A stretch of 64,000 nt of DNA from Clostridium sp. (GTDB taxonomy: Bacteria > Bacillota > Clostridia > Clostridiales > Clostridiaceae): positions 62,001 through 126,000 of the forward strand of contig NZ_JAENWM010000001.1 in NCBI RefSeq assembly GCF_016650035.1, in the 5' to 3' direction. The notes beneath the pieces were generated by a model. The model worked only from the letters and a program-made list of their open reading frames with translations. It was not told the DNA's origin and did no database searches. Positions 60,124 through 64,000 of the stretch are shown here, piece by piece. The translations under genes and the position numbers were made by a program. The stretch's first letter is position 1; every line of letters starts with the position of its first letter.

Positions 60124-61680
60124 ATGTCAGTAATTAGCAATATTGCTATTTTACAAAATGCACAAGATAAAAAAACTTTTAGTAAAATATCCTTTGAAGA
60201 AGGCGAAAAGTTCAATGCAAAAATAGTAAGCATAGACCTGCAAAATGGAGAAGTTAATTTAAAATTATCAGATGGATGGCAATTTGCAGCTAAGCTGGAT
60301 AAGCCACTAGAACAAGATAACGGTAGTGGTATGCTTAAATTTGTTGTTGAAGGATTTGAAGATAGTAAGCTTAAAGTAAGATTATTATCTGATGATAAAC
60401 AAGTTAAAGTTGTTGAAAGAGAAAAATTTACCATGGAAAAAGTTTTAGTTAATGACAAAAGTGATATCTTGCTTTTTGAAAAAATGATAAAACATGATAT
60501 GCCATTAACTAAAGATAATATAATAGATATAAAAAATTTAGTCCATTTCAAAGAGAAAATTTCTTTTAATTCTGAAAAAGAGGAGATTTTTATTGATAAG
60601 TTTCTTGATAGTAGAAATATTGACACGAGTAGCGAAAAGGCAAATGAAATAACAAAAACCTTAAAGGGCTTTTTTGGGGCTTTAAAGAATTTAGACATCG
60701 ATGAAATATTATTATTTAAAGAGAATAATATAGAAATTACTAAAGGGAATTTGGAGAGCTTTGTAAAACTATTTAAAGGAGAATCAGCCATTTATAACAA
60801 TTTTAAAGATATTAGTAACTTTCTTTCAAATAGTGATATAATTAAAAATATGTTGGAAAATATTGAGCCCTCTTTAAAAAATCAGAATGAAAAGATTGAA
60901 GATTTAAAGCCAAAGGAAAATGAGAAGATTCCTCTAAATGAACTTCATAAAGATGTTATTAATGAAGTGGATACAGCAAATAAAAATGCTGTAAGTAATA
61001 AAATTCATGGATATGGTAAAAATAATTCTCTTAATGATATTATTAATATGATAAAAAAAGAATTAAATGTTCAAGATATTGATAGAGGAACAATAAACAA
61101 TATTGAAAACGATATAGAGAAGTTAACGACAGATTTTATTATTAAAGAGCAAATTAAACTTAAAACCGATGAGATTAAAGATATAGTTAAAGTTCTTATT
61201 GAAAGCAAACAAAATCTAAAATCTGAGTCTTATCAAAAAGTTATGGATATGTTTGGTCAAAAGTTTAATGATATAAAAATGTTTAATTCTATTTCAGAAC
61301 AATATTATTATTTGGACTTACCTATAAATATTAAAGAAAATGAATATCAATGTAAATTGATTATTAAAGATGACAGAAAAAAAGGTAAAAAAATTGATGG
61401 TAAAAATGTGAAAATTGCTACTAGAGTAAAAACAATAAATATGGGAACTGTGGATGCATATATTAAAATTAACAATAATAATATGAATATTGACATAAAT
61501 TGTGATGAATTTTGGGTTAGTGTTTTTGAACTTGGTAAAGAAAAATTAATGAAAAATTTATCTACTCTAAATTATAGGGTTAACATTGATGTAAGTAAGA
61601 AGGATAACGAGTTTACACTGACTAATATCAGAGAATTTTTTGATGATAGGAGTTTTAATACAATAGATATAAAGGTATAA
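60124..61680 (+). CDS. FliK-like (flagellar hook-length control C-terminal domain) protein
   Basis: This 518-residue Lys/Glu/Asn-rich protein has an N-terminal beta-rich segment (AKIVSIDLQNGEVNLKLSDG). A long low-complexity helical middle follows. The C-terminal region (about residues 395-500: YYYLDLPINIKENEYQCKLII, GTVDAYIKINNNNMNIDINCD, KLMKNLSTLNYRVNIDV) has the secondary-structure pattern of the FliK/Flg_hook C-terminal domain. Its neighbour is an FlhB-like short protein, the B. subtilis ylqG-ylqH arrangement. The role outside a flagellar cluster is unknown. GGGAGGTG precedes ATG 60124. The antisense ORF track line is a shadow. Confidence 0.62.
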   Translation: MSVISNIAILQNAQDKKTFSKISFEEGEKFNAKIVSIDLQNGEVNLKLSDGWQFAAKLDKPLEQDNGSGMLKFVVEGFEDSKLKVRLLSDDKQVKVVEREKFTMEKVLVNDKSDILLFEKMIKHDMPLTKDNIIDIKNLVHFKEKISFNSEKEEIFIDKFLDSRNIDTSSEKANEITKTLKGFFGALKNLDIDEILLFKENNIEITKGNLESFVKLFKGESAIYNNFKDISNFLSNSDIIKNMLENIEPSLKNQNEKIEDLKPKENEKIPLNELHKDVINEVDTANKNAVSNKIHGYGKNNSLNDIINMIKKELNVQDIDRGTINNIENDIEKLTTDFIIKEQIKLKTDEIKDIVKVLIESKQNLKSESYQKVMDMFGQKFNDIKMFNSISEQYYYLDLPINIKENEYQCKLIIKDDRKKGKKIDGKNVKIATRVKTINMGTVDAYIKINNNNMNIDINCDEFWVSVFELGKEKLMKNLSTLNYRVNIDVSKKDNEFTLTNIREFFDDRSFNTIDIKV

Positions 61681-61734
61681 TAGGATTGCGCTATTTTAAA
61701 GTTGTAATTTTGAACACTAATGAGGTGCATTAAA

Positions 61735-62001
61735 ATGAAAAAATTAAAAAAAGCTGCTGCAATAAAATATGTAAAGGGGTATGATGTGCCTATAGTAACA
61801 GCAGCTGGAATAGGGTATATAGCAGATAAAATTCTACAGAAGGCTGAAGAGAGTAATGTGGCTATAGTGCAAAACGATGAATTAGCTAATTTACTTTTAA
61901 ATGTTGATGTGGGATCAGAAATACCTCTAGAATTATATGATGCAATAGCAAAGGTTATTGCTTATGTAATGGATACAGATGCATTAATGAAAAAACACTA
62001 G
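61735..62001 (+). CDS. FlhB-like C-terminal domain protein (YlqH type)
   Basis: This 88-residue protein resembles the cytoplasmic C-terminal domain of the flagellar/type III export switch FlhB/EscU: AAAIKYVKGYDVPIVTAAGIGYIADKILQ, then EESNVAIVQNDELANLLLNVDVGSEIP, then LYDAIAKVIAYVM. It lacks the membrane part and the autocleaving NPTH motif. It lies 54 bases after the FliK-like gene. In Bacillus the homologous YlqH can partly replace the FlhB C-domain. The track starts at ATG 61720. ATG 61735 has GAGGTG at proper spacing and is preferred. Confidence 0.82.
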   Translation: MKKLKKAAAIKYVKGYDVPIVTAAGIGYIADKILQKAEESNVAIVQNDELANLLLNVDVGSEIPLELYDAIAKVIAYVMDTDALMKKH

Positions 62002-62024
62002 AATGTTAAAAAAGGAGATATAAT

Positions 62025-62714
62025 ATGGCGTTATGGGCAATATCTGATCTTCATTTAGCTATAAATTCAAATAAACCAATGGATATATTTGGATATAAAT
62101 GGAATAACCATCAAGAAAAAATAAAAAAAAATTGGCTTAGTAAGATTTCTTCAAAGGACACTGTACTAATTGCAGGGGACATTTCTTGGTCTATGAATAT
62201 TTCTGAGGGGAATGAGGATTTAGAATGGATTCATAATCTACCAGGCACAAAAATACTTATTAAAGGAAATCATGACTATTGGTGGAATAGTATCACAAAG
62301 CTTAATACTCTTTATGATGATATGGATTTTATACAAAATAACTCTTTTAACTATAATGATTATGCTATATGTGGAACCCGTGGTTGGAACTGTCCTGGTA
62401 GTGCAAAATTTTCGACTCATGATGAAAAAATATATGATAGAGAACTGATAAGGCTCCGAATTTCATTAGATGATGCAGTGAAAAGTGGATATAATAAATT
62501 TATTGTAATGCTTCATTATCCACCTACTAATGATAGTTTTGAAGAAACTAAACTTATAAGGTTAATAAAAGAATATAAGGTGGAAAAGGTAATATATGGA
62601 CACTTGCATGGAGCATCTTTAAATAGGTTGTATGAAGGAAATATAGAGGGGGTAGAGTATATAGTAACCTCTTGTGATTATTTGGACTTTGATCCACTGA
62701 AAATATTAGATTAA
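62025..62714 (+). CDS. Calcineurin-like metallophosphoesterase
   Basis: This 229-residue cytoplasmic dimetal phosphoesterase has ISDLHLAINSN (DxH), LIAGDISWSMN (GD), LIKGNHDYWWNS (GNHD), MLHYPP and YGHLHGAS (GHxH), in the standard order. These cover all metal ligands, so the enzyme should be active. The family includes nucleotide, phospholipid and UDP-sugar hydrolases, and the substrate is unknown. It begins 23 bases after the FlhB-like gene with AAAGGAG upstream and is followed after 39 bases by the alarmone synthetase gene, so an operon is likely. Confidence 0.92.
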   Translation: MALWAISDLHLAINSNKPMDIFGYKWNNHQEKIKKNWLSKISSKDTVLIAGDISWSMNISEGNEDLEWIHNLPGTKILIKGNHDYWWNSITKLNTLYDDMDFIQNNSFNYNDYAICGTRGWNCPGSAKFSTHDEKIYDRELIRLRISLDDAVKSGYNKFIVMLHYPPTNDSFEETKLIRLIKEYKVEKVIYGHLHGASLNRLYEGNIEGVEYIVTSCDYLDFDPLKILD

Positions 62715-62753
62715 TATTATTAAAAATTAAATTTTATATAAAGGACTGAGGAT

Positions 62754-63545
62754 ATGGCAATAAGAGAGTGGAAGAGATTTTTAATCCCTTATGAACAGGC
62801 AGTAGAAGAATTGAAAGTGAAATTCAGAAGCATAAGGAGAGAGTATAGACATAAAAATGACTATTCACCTATAGAGTTTGTTACCGGAAGGGTTAAAGAA
62901 ATATCTAGTATCCTTGAAAAAGCTAGTAAATTTTCTATACCTCTACAGAGAATTGAGTTTGAGATGGAAGACATTGCAGGTATAAGAATAATGTGTCAGT
63001 TTGTAGATGACATTGATAAGGTGGTAAATTTAATTCGTCAAAGACGTGATATGCAGATAGTTTATGAAAAAGATTATGTTGCAAATGTAAAAGGTAGCGG
63101 TTATAGAAGTTATCATATGATTATAAAATATCCTGTGAACTTATCTGATGGTCAAAAGGAAATACTAGCGGAGTTTCAAATTAGAACTTTGGCAATGAAT
63201 TTTTGGGCTACAGTTGAGCATTCTCTGAATTATAAATATAAACATGATATACCAGAGAATATAAGGGCGAAACTTAAGAGCGCTGCGGATGCGGCTTTTC
63301 AGTTAGATCAGCAGATGTTAGAAATTAAAGATGAAATCAAAGATGCACAAAAATTGTTTGAGGTAAAATCTAATTTGGTATCGGATATAATGAATAATAT
63401 TATTATGCTTTCTTCTCTCGGGAAATTAACTGATGCAACTAGATATAGAGATCAATTAAATAAGCTAGTAGAAGAAGGAGAAGTTTTTGAGCTTAGTAGT
63501 CTGCTTAAAGCAACGCAAAAAACATTAGATATGTACGGAGCTTAA
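62754..63545 (+). CDS. relQ: Small alarmone synthetase (RelA/SpoT domain, RelQ-like)
   Basis: This 263-residue protein has a single RelA/SpoT synthetase domain without a hydrolase, TGS or ACT domain. Features are FVTGRVKEISSILEKA, MEDIAGIRIMCQFVDDI, KGSGYRSYHMII, EFQIRTLAMNFWATVEHSLNYKYKH and a C-terminal helical tail. It should make (p)ppGpp from ATP and GTP/GDP and act as a tetramer like RelQ/SAS1. Small alarmone synthetases allow stress-specific growth control. The start at 62754 follows AAGGACTGAGG. RelP versus RelQ is a resemblance call favouring RelQ because of the longer C-terminal helix. Confidence 0.9.
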   Translation: MAIREWKRFLIPYEQAVEELKVKFRSIRREYRHKNDYSPIEFVTGRVKEISSILEKASKFSIPLQRIEFEMEDIAGIRIMCQFVDDIDKVVNLIRQRRDMQIVYEKDYVANVKGSGYRSYHMIIKYPVNLSDGQKEILAEFQIRTLAMNFWATVEHSLNYKYKHDIPENIRAKLKSAADAAFQLDQQMLEIKDEIKDAQKLFEVKSNLVSDIMNNIIMLSSLGKLTDATRYRDQLNKLVEEGEVFELSSLLKATQKTLDMYGA

Positions 63546-63569
63546 TTAGGTAATACAGTCTTAAATACA

Positions 63570-63614
63570 AAAAGGATAGTAGAGTATTCAATAAAAAAAC
63601 TCTACTATCCTTTT
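63570..63614. terminator. Bidirectional terminator between relQ and leuS
   Basis: AAAAGGATAGTAGAGT pairs perfectly with ACTCTACTATCCTTTT around an AT-rich loop. Flanking A/T tracts serve both convergent genes. Confidence 0.85.
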
Positions 63615-63627
63615 GTAATAAAATTTA

Positions 63628-64000
63628 TTAAACTACTATATTAACTAGTCGTCCTTTAATTACAATAACCTTGCGCACAGTTTTACCGTTTAGGGCAGCA
63701 ATTATTGTTTCATCTTTGAGAGAAACTTCTTTTATACCTTCTTCATCTAAATCTGAAGATACGTTTATTTTAGATTTTATTTTTCCGTTTACTTGAAGAG
63801 CTATTTCTATTTCATCTTTGATTAGAGCGTCTTTATCAAATTCAGGCCAGCTTTGATTAAATATGGAGTACCCCATACCTAAGGTTTCCCATTTTTCTTC
63901 CGCAAAGTGAGGGGCAAAAGGAGCGAGAAGTTTAAGGTAATCCACAAGTACTTCTTTTAAGAATTTTTTATTTTTAATTTCTTCAGTAGCATATTTTGAA
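63628..64000 (-). CDS. leuS: Leucyl-tRNA synthetase, C-terminal end only
   Basis: The frame is open to the right edge of the window. Its residues (YATEEIKNKKFLKEVLVDYLKLLAPFAPHFAEEKWETLG, then SWPEFDKDALIKDEIEIALQVNGKIKSKI, then GKTVRKVIVIKGRLVNIVV) match the anticodon-binding and C-terminal region of bacterial LeuRS. The visible part is about 123 residues of a protein normally of about 810. The ORF track's GTG at 63945 is internal. No regulatory element is visible because the start lies outside. Confidence 0.93.
   Translation of the reverse strand, partial: SKYATEEIKNKKFLKEVLVDYLKLLAPFAPHFAEEKWETLGMGYSIFNQSWPEFDKDALIKDEIEIALQVNGKIKSKINVSSDLDEEGIKEVSLKDETIIAALNGKTVRKVIVIKGRLVNIVV

Noticed and set aside
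60063-60791. 242-residue ORF on the minus strand
   Set aside because: It lies antisense to the FliK-like gene, is Ser/Leu/Phe-rich as expected from complementing an AT-rich coding strand, and has no ribosome site.
1-64000. CRISPR arrays, tRNA or rRNA genes
   Set aside because: No regularly spaced direct repeats and no TTCGAATC-type T-arm or cloverleaf sequences were noticed in the intergenic regions. A tRNAscan and CRISPR search would settle this.

Overview
The window looks like a chromosomal segment of a Clostridium sensu stricto-type bacterium (low-GC, spore-forming, anaerobic Firmicute). The support is an AT-rich composition with strong GGAGG-type ribosome sites, a gerK-type spore germinant receptor locus in the divergent KB / KA-KC layout known from C. 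perfringens, a desulfoferrodoxin, two T-box leaders (trpS, tyrS), a lysine riboswitch, a 6S RNA and a HelD-type helicase. No rRNA, tRNA, CRISPR array, prophage or intact insertion sequence was seen.

Layout. 1-4.1 kb: an eroding redox/electrophile-defence patch (pirin, broken FMN reductase, MarR regulator with two matching operators, DsbA/FrnE-like protein, nitroreductase stub), then an HD-domain protein. 5.0-8.0 kb (minus): a cupin, a cupin-cytochrome b5 fusion and an L,D-transpeptidase. 8.1-16.3 kb: pseudouridine synthase, an unassigned glycosyltransferase-like protein, signal peptidase I, OPT transporter, PqqD-like protein, a pepV dipeptidase interrupted by TGA, and a dipeptide epimerase. 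16.3-23.3 kb: HelD, DUF4363/DUF421, then a sigma-54 activator followed by a cysteine desulfidase gene with a clear -24/-12 promoter. 23.4-27.1 kb: 6S RNA, then a three-gene unit (22-residue-repeat protein, MoxR-type AAA+ ATPase, HExxH/VWA-like protein), the best candidate for a poorly described system. 27.5-33.8 kb: truA, a DUF362 ferredoxin protein, a tandem P-loop ATPase, and the lysine riboswitch-lysC-lysA operon. 33.8-35.8 kb: small unrelated genes separated by repeated, hairpin-rich sequences that resemble mobile-cassette boundaries. 35.9-47.3 kb: CDF metal exporter, M18 aminopeptidase and a giant cyclic-glucan-synthase-like enzyme. 47.4-64 kb: desulfoferrodoxin, T-box-trpS, prfC, an ECF transporter S component, gerK genes, an AlbA_2/Schlafen-type protein, a small P-loop ATPase that appears to start at ATT, T-box-tyrS, FliK-like and FlhB-like orphan genes, a phosphoesterase, a small alarmone synthetase and the 3' end of leuS.

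Regulation visible in the sequence includes a MarR autoregulatory circuit with a probably leaderless transcript, sigma-54 control of cysteine breakdown, and riboswitch/T-box attenuation of lysine, Trp and Tyr functions. At least one miniature inverted-repeat family (18.5 and 48.6 kb) is present, one copy lying between the trp T-box and trpS. Two otherwise intact genes (FMN reductase, pepV) carry a single premature stop, each explicable by one base change.

All assignments come from reading the sequence and from recall of protein families. No database search or folding calculation was run.
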